Both the position numbers and the translations under genes were made by a program. Below the pieces are notes generated by a model that ran no database searches, had not been told where the DNA came from, and saw only the letters and a list, made by a program, of their open reading frames with translations. This document shows positions 17,645-26,578 of a stretch of 64,000 nucleotides of DNA, piece after piece. The first letter of the stretch is position 1. The number at the start of each line of letters is the position of its first letter. Source of the DNA: Thermoplasmata archaeon (lineage in GTDB: Archaea > Thermoplasmatota > Thermoplasmata > Thermoplasmatales > Thermoplasmataceae); the NCBI GenBank assembly GCA_021797555.1, contig JAJZZM010000024.1, positions 62,618-126,617 on the forward strand, written 5' to 3'.

Positions 17645-17728
17645 ATTAAATATAATATACCTCTTAATATATACTTTTTCATGAATACATATGGGAAATA
17701 TTATTTATAATGTAGTTATTAATCGGTA

Positions 17729-18715
17729 ATGATGGATAAAAATTCAAATTACCAGTTAAAGTTTTTAAGGGATGAATTAACGGATATGGTAATATATACA
17801 TATTTATACAGAAAATACAAGGATGACGATCTTAAAGAGAAGTTTAAAAAACTGGCAACTATTGAAAGCGAACATGCGAATTTCTGGGGTGATGCGCTGA
17901 AATCGTCTAATATAAATATAAATAAGGTTAATTACAGAAAAATTAAATACAATATTTTTAAGTTAATAAGATTTTTTGTTGGCAGAAATTTAATAATAAA
18001 TCTACTGGAACATGGCGAAAATGATTCAATAATAAAATATAAATCATATTTGGATTACTACCAAGATAATGATGAATATAGAAAGAGAGTAAATGAATTG
18101 ATAACAGAGGAAATGCAGCATGAAGAAATATTTGCAAAGAAAATATCAAACAGTGATAAAAATGTTCAAAAAAGCAGAGATTTCTTATATGGCATGAGTG
18201 ATGGGCTTGTCGAAGTTTTAGCAACTTTAGCAGGTTTAACTGCTATTATATCGCCACATCTGTATATTGCACTGAGTGGTGCTGTGGTAGGTACCAGTGG
18301 AACATTCAGTATGGCGCTTGGTTCATATTTAGCCCAGAAATCTGAATCAGAATATAAGATAGCTTTATTGAAAAGAAAACATATATTTTCAAAAAGTAAA
18401 TCAATTGATGATTTAATAAATAAATATTCCGGAGAAGCATCCACATCAGCATTGAATACAGCATTATCATATGTAATAGGTGCAATTATACCTATAATAC
18501 CATTTATATTTTTTGAAAAATATGTAGCAATAATACTTGCAGTTATATTTGTATTCTTCACGCAGGGCATTTCAAATTCAATAGTTGCATTATCGCTGAA
18601 TACAAAAATGTTAAAAGCTGGATTAAGGGCTGCATTTCTTGCACTGGGCGCCGCAGGAATAACATTTATTGTCGGAGAAATTTTCCACATAATATTTCAT
18701 ATATCTTTACTGTAA
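17729..18715 (+). CDS. Rubrerythrin-VIT1 fusion, membrane ferritin-like iron/manganese transporter
   Basis: 328 residues. Residues 1-~140 are an erythrin four-helix domain with a diiron site: E16, E46/H49 (IESEH), E94, and E128/H131 (EEMQH). Residues ~150-328 are a VIT1/CCC1 transporter with about five helices, beginning GMSDGLVEVLATLAGL. The same architecture occurs in MbfA-type exporters that protect against iron and peroxide. The domain order and the metal ligands are visible; export of Fe2+ or Mn2+ is inferred from the family. This suits an organism in acidic, iron-rich water. Start: two tandem ATGs, the first chosen. Monocistronic. Confidence 0.88.
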   Translation: MMDKNSNYQLKFLRDELTDMVIYTYLYRKYKDDDLKEKFKKLATIESEHANFWGDALKSSNININKVNYRKIKYNIFKLIRFFVGRNLIINLLEHGENDSIIKYKSYLDYYQDNDEYRKRVNELITEEMQHEEIFAKKISNSDKNVQKSRDFLYGMSDGLVEVLATLAGLTAIISPHLYIALSGAVVGTSGTFSMALGSYLAQKSESEYKIALLKRKHIFSKSKSIDDLINKYSGEASTSALNTALSYVIGAIIPIIPFIFFEKYVAIILAVIFVFFTQGISNSIVALSLNTKMLKAGLRAAFLALGAAGITFIVGEIFHIIFHISLL

Positions 18716-18787
18716 TTGTTTTTCCACTGTTAAATCTTATATTTTTATAGTAATAAAATTATTAATATTATAAATAAATACTAAATA

Positions 18788-19978
18788 ATGAAAGCCCCTA
18801 AAATATCATATTATATAGGATTTTCAGCCTTTTTTGCAGATATGGGTTATCAGGGTGCCATGGCCATATTGCCGGTATTTTTAATTTTTGTTTTAAAATT
18901 AAATTTTTTTATTTTCGGCCTTGTAGAGGCTTTTATCTTTGGATTTGGTGCCCTATTTTCCTATATGGGTGGAAAATTAGCTGATAAATACGGCAGTAAA
19001 AAAATTACGGTTTTTGGTAATAGTTTAATACCGTTATTATCATTTACAGCTTTCAGTTATATACCTTTTATAGCCATTCCACTATTCTCTTTTGGATGGT
19101 GGATGCGTAATTTAAGATCACCCACTAGAAGGTCATTTCTGGCCGAAAATGTGGATAAGGAAAATAGAACCGCAGCTTTTGGGGTTTTGCATGGACTTGA
19201 TGTTGGTGGTGGAGTACTATCAATAGTAATTCTAGTTATACTATTGCTTATGCATTTCTCATATAAATATCTATTTTTCTTCTCAATATTTCCATTGATA
19301 ATCTCAACTATTATTATTGCATCAGTAAAAGGCAAAAAGCATATAAAAACAGATAATATCAAAAATGTAAACAAAAATAAAATAAAGGGAAAATTCGTCT
19401 TTGAAGGTATAATCCTGGGCACAATGTTATTCGGATTCGGGTCATATGCCATGGGATTCCCAATAATAACAATAGCTGAGGGCTCTGGCAATTCATTATC
19501 GTTGAGAATTATATATGGTGTAATATCATACGGAATATTTTTAGGAATATCATCACTGACAGGATTTATATTAAGTAGAAAGGCAATAAAAAATGAGGTA
19601 TTATCACTGGGACTATATGGATATATTCTGGCAGGTTTAGGTACTCTAGGTTTTGCAATAAGTATAATATATTCTCTTGGCCTTATAGGATTTTATCTAT
19701 CTATTACCATTGTGGCAATAGCATTCGGCATGGCAGAAACATTTGAACCGTCAATAATATCCAAAATCGCAAATCCGGATAAAATGGGTTCCAGGATGGG
19801 AATACTGTCATCATCGAGATCCATTGGCTTTTTTATAGCAAATATAATTATGGGTGCATTGTATGAATTAAGGCCATCCTATTCATACACATACGCAGGT
19901 TTTGTTTCAATAATAGCAGGCATAATAATATTATTTGCATTATATAAGGAGAGAAAGGTAAACAGTAAGGTTATATAA
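18788..19978 (+). CDS. Major facilitator superfamily transporter
   Basis: 396 residues, about twelve membrane helices in two halves. The MFS loop 2-3 motif appears as GGKLADKYGSKKITVFG (about 60-76), G-x(3)-D-x-x-G-x-[RK]. A long basic cytoplasmic loop (about 180-200, KGKKHIKTDNIKNVNKNKIKG) separates the halves. An arginine-rich stretch WWMRNLRSPTRRSFLAE follows helix 4. Substrate not assignable; drug or small-molecule export is the usual annotation. ATG follows AT-rich DNA without a Shine-Dalgarno. Confidence 0.88.
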   Translation: MKAPKISYYIGFSAFFADMGYQGAMAILPVFLIFVLKLNFFIFGLVEAFIFGFGALFSYMGGKLADKYGSKKITVFGNSLIPLLSFTAFSYIPFIAIPLFSFGWWMRNLRSPTRRSFLAENVDKENRTAAFGVLHGLDVGGGVLSIVILVILLLMHFSYKYLFFFSIFPLIISTIIIASVKGKKHIKTDNIKNVNKNKIKGKFVFEGIILGTMLFGFGSYAMGFPIITIAEGSGNSLSLRIIYGVISYGIFLGISSLTGFILSRKAIKNEVLSLGLYGYILAGLGTLGFAISIIYSLGLIGFYLSITIVAIAFGMAETFEPSIISKIANPDKMGSRMGILSSSRSIGFFIANIIMGALYELRPSYSYTYAGFVSIIAGIIILFALYKERKVNSKVI

Positions 19979-20010
19979 AATTATATATAATATATTTCAT
20001 TACTAATATA

Positions 20011-20784
20011 TTGAGCTTTATAGAGATTAAGGATTTATACAAAAGATACGGTAATACAGTAGCACTTAACGGCATAAATCTTAATATAGAATCAGGACAG
20101 ATTTATGGCATTCTTGGCCCAAATGGTTCAGGAAAAACAACACTATTAAAAATTATGTCAGCAATACTTGCACCGACAACAGGTGAGGTATATATAAATG
20201 GCATTAAAACATACGACGATCCGGATAAAATAAAAAATATTATAGGCTATATACCTGAAACACCTGCACTTTATGAATCATTAACACCTGTAGAATTTTT
20301 TAACTTTATAGGGTCTGTATTTCATATTGATAATAAAGTATTAAAGCAGAGGGTTGATGCTTTTACATCTGCACTGGAAATAACAAAATATTTAAATGAA
20401 TTTATAGGTTCCCTATCATTTGGCACAAAACAGAAAGTTGCAATAATATCATCATTGATACATGACCCTGAATTAATAATAATGGATGAGGGCATGAACG
20501 GCCTTGACCCAAAAGCATCAAAAATTATAAAAGAATTACTCAAAAGCCTTACAGAAAAAGGCAAAACAGTAATATTTTCCACGCATATAATGGAAATAGC
20601 AGAAAATGTATGCGATAATATTTCTATACTGTATAATGGAAATATAGCAGGAACGGGAAATCTGGAAGCATTGAAAAATGAGGCAGGTTCCAGCAACAGT
20701 GATCTTGAAGGAATTTTCCTGAAATTGACCGGTGATGAAGATTTGGATAATCTCCTTAATTCACTGAGGGACACAATAAAATGA
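20011..20784 (+). CDS. ABC transporter ATP-binding protein
   Basis: 257 residues. Walker A GPNGSGKT at 36-43, Q-loop (YIPETPALYE), signature LSFGTKQKV about 131-139, Walker B LIIMDEGMNGLD, H-loop in FSTHIMEIA. It is of the ABC-2 exporter type with a short C-terminal tail. The start is TTG at 20011: no ATG lies near the domain start, and TATA-like TATATATAATATAT (about 19982-19995) gives the leaderless distance. Partner is the permease 48 bases downstream. Together they likely export a lipid, peptide or drug; substrate unknown. Confidence 0.93.
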   Translation: MSFIEIKDLYKRYGNTVALNGINLNIESGQIYGILGPNGSGKTTLLKIMSAILAPTTGEVYINGIKTYDDPDKIKNIIGYIPETPALYESLTPVEFFNFIGSVFHIDNKVLKQRVDAFTSALEITKYLNEFIGSLSFGTKQKVAIISSLIHDPELIIMDEGMNGLDPKASKIIKELLKSLTEKGKTVIFSTHIMEIAENVCDNISILYNGNIAGTGNLEALKNEAGSSNSDLEGIFLKLTGDEDLDNLLNSLRDTIK

Positions 20785-20832
20785 TAAATTATAAAAACAC
20801 AATTTATATTTATTGCATTAAAGGTGTTTGCA

Positions 20833-22431
20833 TTGTCTAAAAAAAATAATACAATGTTTCTGAGCAAGGTTATAATGGTGGAGCAGCGCTACCTTGCATT
20901 GAAAGATTCACCACAGTTCCAGAGGAGAATAGAATATGAAGACAAAAATAAATATTTTTCAAGATATATATTAACATCATATGTAATGAACGCAATAACA
21001 TTTTCATTATTTTCAGTTTTATTAAATTCTGTATATTTTGGAGAGAAAAACTCTGCATCCATTGCATCATTTGGCTTAATATTCTATATATACCTGTTTA
21101 TACTTGGTATTTATAATTCAATAGTATTTCTAAATTCAATATACGTAAATAATATCATGAGCCCGTTAAAATCTATACCAATAAATGTTAATGTTAATGT
21201 TCCATTTATATCGTGGTTTATATACAATGCATCATCATACATATTCATTATAATACCATCAATAATATTCTTCTTTTTATTGAAATTTGATTACCAGACA
21301 ATATTTTTGGGATTGTTATTTTCATTTATAGTTTTATTATTAAGCTTTATTATTTCCTCAGCTATATTTATATATGGTGGCCAGAAAGCAAAAAAACATT
21401 CATCCATTAAAAATGTTATAAAGATACTATCATTATTCATATTTCTTGGTGTTTTTTATGCATTGCTTGAAAATCCCGGAATATTTTCATATATAACGGT
21501 ATACCTCAACTCATTGCCATATGATGTAAAATATTTAATATTCCCAATAAACTTACAATATATAATATATCTTAACTATAACGCACCGTTATTTTTGAGA
21601 TTAATAGAGATTATCGTGTCAGTTGTTATTCTTATTATATTTTTATTTGTATATTCAAAAATAAGATATAGACTATATAATATTTTAATGACGTCTGAAG
21701 AAAATAGTTCAACTGAGATCATACTGTCAGAAATTAAATCCGATAAATTATATAAAGGCTTTATAAAGAAGGATATAAAAAGTACTTTCAGGAAATCTCA
21801 GAATTTAACATATATATTTCTGCCAGTATTATTTACAATACCATTATTCCTGGAAATAGGCACAGGAATTTTCTCATCAACGCTTATAATATTAATATAT
21901 CTTACAATATTTGTTTCATCATTTTACTCATTATTTTTGCTTGTAATAGAAGGAAAAGGCATAGAAATATTAAACTCACTGCCTGTAACAAAAAATCAAA
22001 TATCGTATTATAAAAGCATATTCGGTTTAATCATTTTTGCTGTTATAGCCATGGTATTGATAATAATTTCATCGTTGTTAATAAAAAATATAGGCGTAAT
22101 TGATATAGTGGAATTTATTGATGTATTATTATTATTTTATATTATTTTATACACAAATATTAAAAGGCTAATTAAAAAGGTGCCTGCCGCGGCTTCAAAT
22201 TTGAATTATTATTCATTCGGTAAATATCCTTTACTGCCGGTATTTATAATTTCAATTATAATACTTACGGCGTCGATAATTCCAGTTTTAGGCATATCAT
22301 ATATTTTATATCACGTTGTTTATTATTCATTATTTTCATTTATTTCAATAGATATTATTGTAAATATAATTCTATTTATAATAATTGTATTAAACAAAAA
22401 CTTTTTTAAAATACGAAAATCTTATAAATAG
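20833..22431 (+). CDS. ABC-2 type exporter permease
   Basis: 532 residues with about twelve hydrophobic segments, no known catalytic motif. I set the start at the TTG at 20833, because AAGGTGTTTGCA before it copies the spacing of AGGTGTTTATA before the L31e and S6e ATGs. The GTG at 20824 is inside that ribosome site. It has a cytoplasmic N-terminal stretch (~50 residues), a helical bundle, a soluble loop around 265-310, then a second bundle. It pairs with the ATPase just upstream, presumably as a homodimeric transporter. Confidence 0.85.
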   Translation: MSKKNNTMFLSKVIMVEQRYLALKDSPQFQRRIEYEDKNKYFSRYILTSYVMNAITFSLFSVLLNSVYFGEKNSASIASFGLIFYIYLFILGIYNSIVFLNSIYVNNIMSPLKSIPINVNVNVPFISWFIYNASSYIFIIIPSIIFFFLLKFDYQTIFLGLLFSFIVLLLSFIISSAIFIYGGQKAKKHSSIKNVIKILSLFIFLGVFYALLENPGIFSYITVYLNSLPYDVKYLIFPINLQYIIYLNYNAPLFLRLIEIIVSVVILIIFLFVYSKIRYRLYNILMTSEENSSTEIILSEIKSDKLYKGFIKKDIKSTFRKSQNLTYIFLPVLFTIPLFLEIGTGIFSSTLIILIYLTIFVSSFYSLFLLVIEGKGIEILNSLPVTKNQISYYKSIFGLIIFAVIAMVLIIISSLLIKNIGVIDIVEFIDVLLLFYIILYTNIKRLIKKVPAAASNLNYYSFGKYPLLPVFIISIIILTASIIPVLGISYILYHVVYYSLFSFISIDIIVNIILFIIIVLNKNFFKIRKSYK

Positions 22432-22459
22432 TTTATAAATAAACCTACATCGTGATAAT

Positions 22460-22909
22460 ATGGTAGATGTAAAAGAAGTACCTGCAGATTTATTAATAAA
22501 TAAAATTGCATCGGAATTTAAGGAAAAAGATGTAACTATCCCTGAATGGACAGAATATGTTAAGGATGGAATGGGCAGAGAGAAGGCATGGGCACAGGAT
22601 GACTGGTATTATACAAGATTGGCATCTGTATTAAGAAAGGTATACCTTAAAGGCAATATAGGCATATCCAGATTAAGCCAGGAATATGGTAGCAGGCAGG
22701 ATAGGGGAACAAAGAGATACCATCCTGTTTCGGGCAGCAGGTTCATAGTAAGGAATATATTACAAACCCTGGAATCAATGAATTATGTAAAAAAGGATAA
22801 AACAGGCAGGATAATCACACCTGCCGGGCAGTCATTACTTGATAAGGCATCAAAAGAAGTAATGAAAGAATTAAGTGAAAAGGATAAAGTGTTTGAAAAA
22901 TATTTATAA
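22460..22909 (+). CDS. rps19e: 30S ribosomal protein S19e
   Basis: 149 residues. S19e features: VPADLLINKIASEF at the start, DWYYTRLASVLRKVYLKG (about 54-71), and GSRQDRGTKRYHPVSGS. Found only in archaea and eukaryotes. A TATA-like TTTATAAATA (22432-22441) precedes the ATG by about 23-27 bases. It is the first gene of an operon running through PDCD5, L39e, L31e and aIF6. Confidence 0.97.
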   Translation: MVDVKEVPADLLINKIASEFKEKDVTIPEWTEYVKDGMGREKAWAQDDWYYTRLASVLRKVYLKGNIGISRLSQEYGSRQDRGTKRYHPVSGSRFIVRNILQTLESMNYVKKDKTGRIITPAGQSLLDKASKEVMKELSEKDKVFEKYL

Positions 22910-22938
22910 ATGTTCTATGAATATATGGAGGTATATCT

Positions 22939-23280
22939 ATGGGTGACGACGATGAGTTGGATAGGATAAGAAAGCGCAAATTTGAGGAAATGCAGAGAGA
23001 CGCTCAGAGAAGTCAAAATGATGAAGATAATAATCAGCAGGCACAGCAGGAAGAGGCAAGAAGGCAGCAGATTCTCCGCCAGATACTTTCTTCAGAAGCA
23101 AGGGAGAGATTAAACACATTAAAGCTTGTAAGACCAGATCTTGTTGATAATGTGGAAAACCAGTTAATACAGCTTGCAGGTATGGGAAGAATAAATAGGG
23201 TTATAGGCGATGAAGAATTAAAGAATATACTTTCCAGGTTAATAGGAAACCAGCATGAAACAAAAATAGAGAGGAGATGA
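22939..23280 (+). CDS. PDCD5-family DNA-binding protein (TFAR19-like)
   Basis: 113 residues, helical. The N terminus is charged ([17 protein letters not shown]), a Gln-rich linker follows, then the three-helix PDCD5 core with [18 protein letters not shown] and [12 protein letters not shown]. The archaeal homologue binds nucleic acid; the exact role is unresolved. GGAGGT is placed seven bases before the ATG. Between S19e and L39e, an arrangement common to archaea. Confidence 0.93.
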   Translation: MGDDDELDRIRKRKFEEMQRDAQRSQNDEDNNQQAQQEEARRQQILRQILSSEARERLNTLKLVRPDLVDNVENQLIQLAGMGRINRVIGDEELKNILSRLIGNQHETKIERR

Positions 23281-23282
23281 AA

Positions 23283-23438
23283 ATGAGTAGAAATAAGCCA
23301 TTGGGCAAGAAATTGAGATTAATGAAACAGATAAAATCAAATAGAAGGGTACCGGGATGGGTAATGTTAAAAACAGATAGAAAAATGACACAGAACCCAA
23401 AGAGAAGAAACTGGAGAAGGTCAAATTTAAAATTATGA
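23283..23438 (+). CDS. rpl39e: 50S ribosomal protein L39e
   Basis: 51 residues, very basic. It begins [20 protein letters not shown] and ends with [14 protein letters not shown], the diagnostic C terminus of L39e, which lines the exit tunnel. The ATG lies two bases after the stop of PDCD5, with GGAGA as ribosome site. Its TGA overlaps the ribosome site of L31e. Confidence 0.97.
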   Translation: MSRNKPLGKKLRLMKQIKSNRRVPGWVMLKTDRKMTQNPKRRNWRRSNLKL

Positions 23439-23448
23439 GGTGTTTATA

Positions 23449-23721
23449 ATGGTTGAGAACCAGGAACTAACAAATGAAGAACTGATAAATATATCCCTGA
23501 GAAAGGCAAGATTTTCATCAAAGTCAAGAAGGGCAGATACGGCAATAAGAATAATAAAGGATAGTGTATCAAAATATACAAAATCAGAATTAGGTAAAAT
23601 ATGGGTAGATAATAAGGTTAATGAAATGATCTGGGATAGAGGAAGGAAACATATAAAAACAAAAATTAGTTTAAAGATAATAAAATTAGAGGATGGAACA
23701 ACAGAAATATTACTTCCATAA
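23449..23721 (+). CDS. rpl31e: 50S ribosomal protein L31e
   Basis: 90 residues from the ATG at 23449. L31e features: ISLRKARFSSKSRRADTAIR (about 19-38), and VDNKVNEMIWDRGRKH. GAGGTG (23438-23442) is the Shine-Dalgarno, so the in-frame GTG at 23440 is not the start. Five bases after the stop comes the aIF6 gene. Confidence 0.96.
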   Translation: MVENQELTNEELINISLRKARFSSKSRRADTAIRIIKDSVSKYTKSELGKIWVDNKVNEMIWDRGRKHIKTKISLKIIKLEDGTTEILLP

Positions 23722-23726
23722 AAATT

Positions 23727-24383
23727 ATGATAAAACAATTTTCTATCTTTGATAGCGATTTTATAGGTGTTTATGTAAAATCCTATAAAGACACAGCTTT
23801 TGTGCCAAAAAATATAAGTTCGGATGCAGAAAATGTAATAAAGGACATACTTAATGTAAATACACTGCATATTATAATAGATAATTTTAGTTTAATAGGC
23901 ACAATGATAGCATTTAATTCAAGTGGCATTGTTGTATCCGGATTGGCCACAAAAAATGATTTCAAAGGCATTGATATAGGTGATAGGAATATATTATTTT
24001 TAAAGGACAGGTTAAATGCAGTAGGTAATAATATAATAACAAATGATAAAGCTGCAGTAATACATCCAGAGTTTACAGAATCATCAGAAAAGGCAATAGC
24101 AGATACACTTAATGTTGAGGTAATAAAGTCAAGCATAGCCGGTGTTAAAACAGTGGGTAGCGTTGCTGTTTTAAACGACAAGGGTATGTTAGTATCACCT
24201 GAAATTACCGATGATGAAATAAAGAATTTAAAGGAATTATTCGGAATAAATGTAAATACAGGAACAGCAAATTATGGAAGTTATTATATAGGTTCATCAA
24301 TAATAACAAACTCTAATGGTGTTTTAGTTGGAAAGGCCACAACTTCAATAGAACTTGGAAGAATAGATGATACATTATCTTGA
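23727..24383 (+). CDS. eif6: Translation initiation factor 6 (aIF6)
   Basis: 218 residues, five quasi-repeats around a pseudo-fivefold axis (pentein fold): repeats are visible as IGVYVKSYKD, LIGTMIAFNSSGIVVS, VGNNIITNDKAAVIH, VGSVAVLNDKGMLVS and IGSSIITNSNGVLVG. It binds the large subunit and prevents premature joining of subunits. Last gene of the ribosomal operon; its 3' end overlaps the convergent pyrE by 9 bases. Confidence 0.96.
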   Translation: MIKQFSIFDSDFIGVYVKSYKDTAFVPKNISSDAENVIKDILNVNTLHIIIDNFSLIGTMIAFNSSGIVVSGLATKNDFKGIDIGDRNILFLKDRLNAVGNNIITNDKAAVIHPEFTESSEKAIADTLNVEVIKSSIAGVKTVGSVAVLNDKGMLVSPEITDDEIKNLKELFGINVNTGTANYGSYYIGSSIITNSNGVLVGKATTSIELGRIDDTLS

Positions 24384-24884
24384 TTTTAGTATATCAGATA
24401 TTTTAACTAATGATTCTAATTCTATTCCGTTTTCTTTTAATAATTCATAACCACCGGATTCCCTGTCTACAACACATATTGCATGTTTTATTACTGCATT
24501 GTTTTTTCTCAATACATCCGCAGTTTTTAATAATGAATTTCCTGTCGTAACAACATCCTCTATTAAGTCTATTTCCTCATTTTCATTTATATTCCCTATA
24601 ATTCTTTTCCTTATTCCGTGCTCTCTCTCCTCCTTTCTTACTATTATATATGGGATATTCGCCTTTAATGATGTTGCAACAATTAATGGAACTGCACCTA
24701 ATTCCATGCCTGCTATTTTTTTTGCAATTAATCTTTTAGATAATTCTATCGAAATTTCATTTAACAGTTCCGGTTCTGTAGCACCCTCCTTTATATCAAT
24801 ATAATAATCCGATTTTTTACCTGAAGTCAATACAAAATCACCGAATTTTATAGACCCGCTTTTTATTAAATCCTGATCAAGCAT
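24375..24884 (-). CDS. pyrE: Orotate phosphoribosyltransferase
   Basis: 169 residues, a compact version (others 180-210). PRPP-binding loop LIEDVVTTGNSLL about 108-120, orotate-binding region YYIDIKEGATEP. Makes OMP from orotate and PRPP. Encoded divergently from pyrF with 319 bases between. Confidence 0.95.
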   Translation of the reverse strand: MLDQDLIKSGSIKFGDFVLTSGKKSDYYIDIKEGATEPELLNEISIELSKRLIAKKIAGMELGAVPLIVATSLKANIPYIIVRKEEREHGIRKRIIGNINENEEIDLIEDVVTTGNSLLKTADVLRKNNAVIKHAICVVDRESGGYELLKENGIELESLVKISDILKSR

Positions 24885-25203
24885 GAATCATAATTTCTTT
24901 CATTTATATAATATATGTTATATCTTTTACATCTAAGGCATGTTATTTCCTTCCCTCAAAGCTTTTTCTGGTTCTTTGAATCCGGATTTATCTTAACCCC
25001 AACACTATATCTAAGACCTTGACAACATTTTTGTTGCCCGGAAGTGAATCAAACAGGTAAGATAGTTCCTATCTACATTTCATTAAAGTCCCGGTTTCAT
25101 TTATTTTGCTATGTAACTTCCCAATTATTCTCATACTATTCATTTTTTCCATCAGCAGCGATTTAGAGGATTAAATTTATTAATGTAATATAAATAGCCA
25201 GCA
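24885..25203. other. Intergenic stretch, possible decayed gene
   Basis: 319 bases between the divergent pyrE and pyrF. Both ends are AT-rich promoter-like DNA, but about 24940-25160 is clearly richer in GC than other intergenic DNA in the window. On the minus strand, short open pieces (for example KMNSMRIIGKLHSKINE and DSLPGNKNVVKVLDIVLGL) are broken by several stops. CAACATTTTTGTTG at 25022-25035 is a small hairpin. It may be the remains of a gene or insertion element; I cannot name the parent. Confidence 0.35.
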
Positions 25204-25839
25204 ATGGAAAATAAAATAATATTTGCCTTGGATATCTATGATCATGATGAAGCTATAAGCCTTGCAAAAACTCTTGGGGATAAGGTATTTGCAATAAAGG
25301 TTAACTGGCCAATAATTTTAGAAAACGGTATTAAAATTGTTAGGGAATTATCAAAATATTCTAAAATAATATGTGATTTTAAGCTTGCAGATATAGATAA
25401 TACAGATAAACTTATAACAGAAAAAGTAAATGAAAATAATGCATGGGGAATTATAGCACATGCATTCACAGGTTACAAATCATTAAAAGCAGTTGTTGAC
25501 TCTGCAAAGGATACAAAGGTATTCTCTGTTGTTTCAATGTCGCAGGAATCATATATAGATGCCCTTACCGAAAAATTAATAGAAATGTCTAAAAAAGCCG
25601 GTGTTTATGGTTTGGTTGCGCCTGCAAACAGGCCGTTATATTTAAAGAAGGTTAAGGAATTATCAGGTGATTTAAAGATAATATCTCCTGGTGCCGGTGC
25701 TCAGGGTGGGGATATTTTAAATGCATTAATGCTTGGGTCGGATTATGTTATTATAGGCAGGTCTATTTATGCTTCCAGTAATCCCGAGAAAACATTAAAT
25801 GATTTCAATGATAATATAAGGAATAGTTTTAATATTTAA
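25204..25839 (+). CDS. pyrF: Orotidine 5'-phosphate decarboxylase
   Basis: 211 residues. TIM barrel with the catalytic tetrad region in CDFKLADIDNT (about 60-70; D-x-K-x-x-D-I), SPGAGAQGGD (about 160-169), and the phosphate motif VIIGRSIY. It makes UMP from OMP. Divergent from pyrE, followed 16 bases later by an SppA-like protease. Confidence 0.96.
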   Translation: MENKIIFALDIYDHDEAISLAKTLGDKVFAIKVNWPIILENGIKIVRELSKYSKIICDFKLADIDNTDKLITEKVNENNAWGIIAHAFTGYKSLKAVVDSAKDTKVFSVVSMSQESYIDALTEKLIEMSKKAGVYGLVAPANRPLYLKKVKELSGDLKIISPGAGAQGGDILNALMLGSDYVIIGRSIYASSNPEKTLNDFNDNIRNSFNI

Positions 25840-25855
25840 TATTCATATATTATAT

Positions 25856-26578
25856 ATGATAGCAATATTAAATTTTAATGGAACAATAAATTCATCAATG
25901 TTATCAAGGTATATGCCAGTTCTTGATTATATAAATAAAAAAAAGAAGATAAAAGGGCTATTATTAATAATAAATTCAGGTGGTGGTGATGCCAATGCAA
26001 CAGAAATTTTATATAATAAACTAATTGAAATAGGCAAAAATAAAACAGTGTATGCATTGATAGAAGGTATCGGGGCTTCAGGTGCTTACTGGCTATCGTG
26101 CTCTGCAAAAAAGATCTTTGCAATGGAAACATCAATAGTGGGCTCAATAGGTGTAATAAGTATGTCACCTGATTTGTCTGAATTTATGGATACAATAGGA
26201 ATAAAAATGAGAATAAATAAAATAGGCAAATATAAGGATATCAACTCTCCTTTCAGGAAAATGACCGATGAAGAAGAAAAAATTTATAATAATATCATGA
26301 AAGATATATTTTTAAAATTCAAAAACGAGGTAAAGAAAAGGAGAAATTACAGTGATGAGGAAATAGACAACATTGCAACAGGTTTAGTATTTTCAGCTAA
26401 AATGGGCAAGGAGAACCATTTAATTGATGATATAGGTGATTTAAATTACGCATTAAATGAATTAAAAAAAGAACAAAAAGATAACAAAACAAAAAATTTA
26501 ACACCGAAGAAACCATTTATGTCAAGGTTTATCTCAGTATCATTTGAAAGCTTTATTGATGCAATGAAAAAATTTTAA
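25856..26578 (+). CDS. SppA-type serine protease (peptidase S49), without membrane anchor
   Basis: 240 residues. Ser-Lys dyad protease of the ClpP/crotonase fold: nucleophile S75 in GIGASGAYWLSC, general-base lysine in GKYKDINSPFR (about 124-134). SIVGSIGVI follows as in SppA. Archaeal SppA usually has an N-terminal membrane helix; here the protein begins directly with the first strand, so it should be cytosolic unless peripheral. It probably degrades signal peptides or misfolded peptides. The 3' end overlaps the convergent CobT-like gene by 4 bases. Confidence 0.88.
   Translation: MIAILNFNGTINSSMLSRYMPVLDYINKKKKIKGLLLIINSGGGDANATEILYNKLIEIGKNKTVYALIEGIGASGAYWLSCSAKKIFAMETSIVGSIGVISMSPDLSEFMDTIGIKMRINKIGKYKDINSPFRKMTDEEEKIYNNIMKDIFLKFKNEVKKRRNYSDEEIDNIATGLVFSAKMGKENHLIDDIGDLNYALNELKKEQKDNKTKNLTPKKPFMSRFISVSFESFIDAMKKF

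Noticed and set aside
20824-20826. GTG start for the ABC-2 permease
   Set aside because: The GTG is part of the AAGGTG ribosome-binding site; a TTG at 20833 has the same spacing as other starts in this window.
25022-25035. Terminator hairpin between pyrE and pyrF
   Set aside because: The genes are divergent, so no transcript ends there; the hairpin has only five pairs and no following T tract tied to a gene end.
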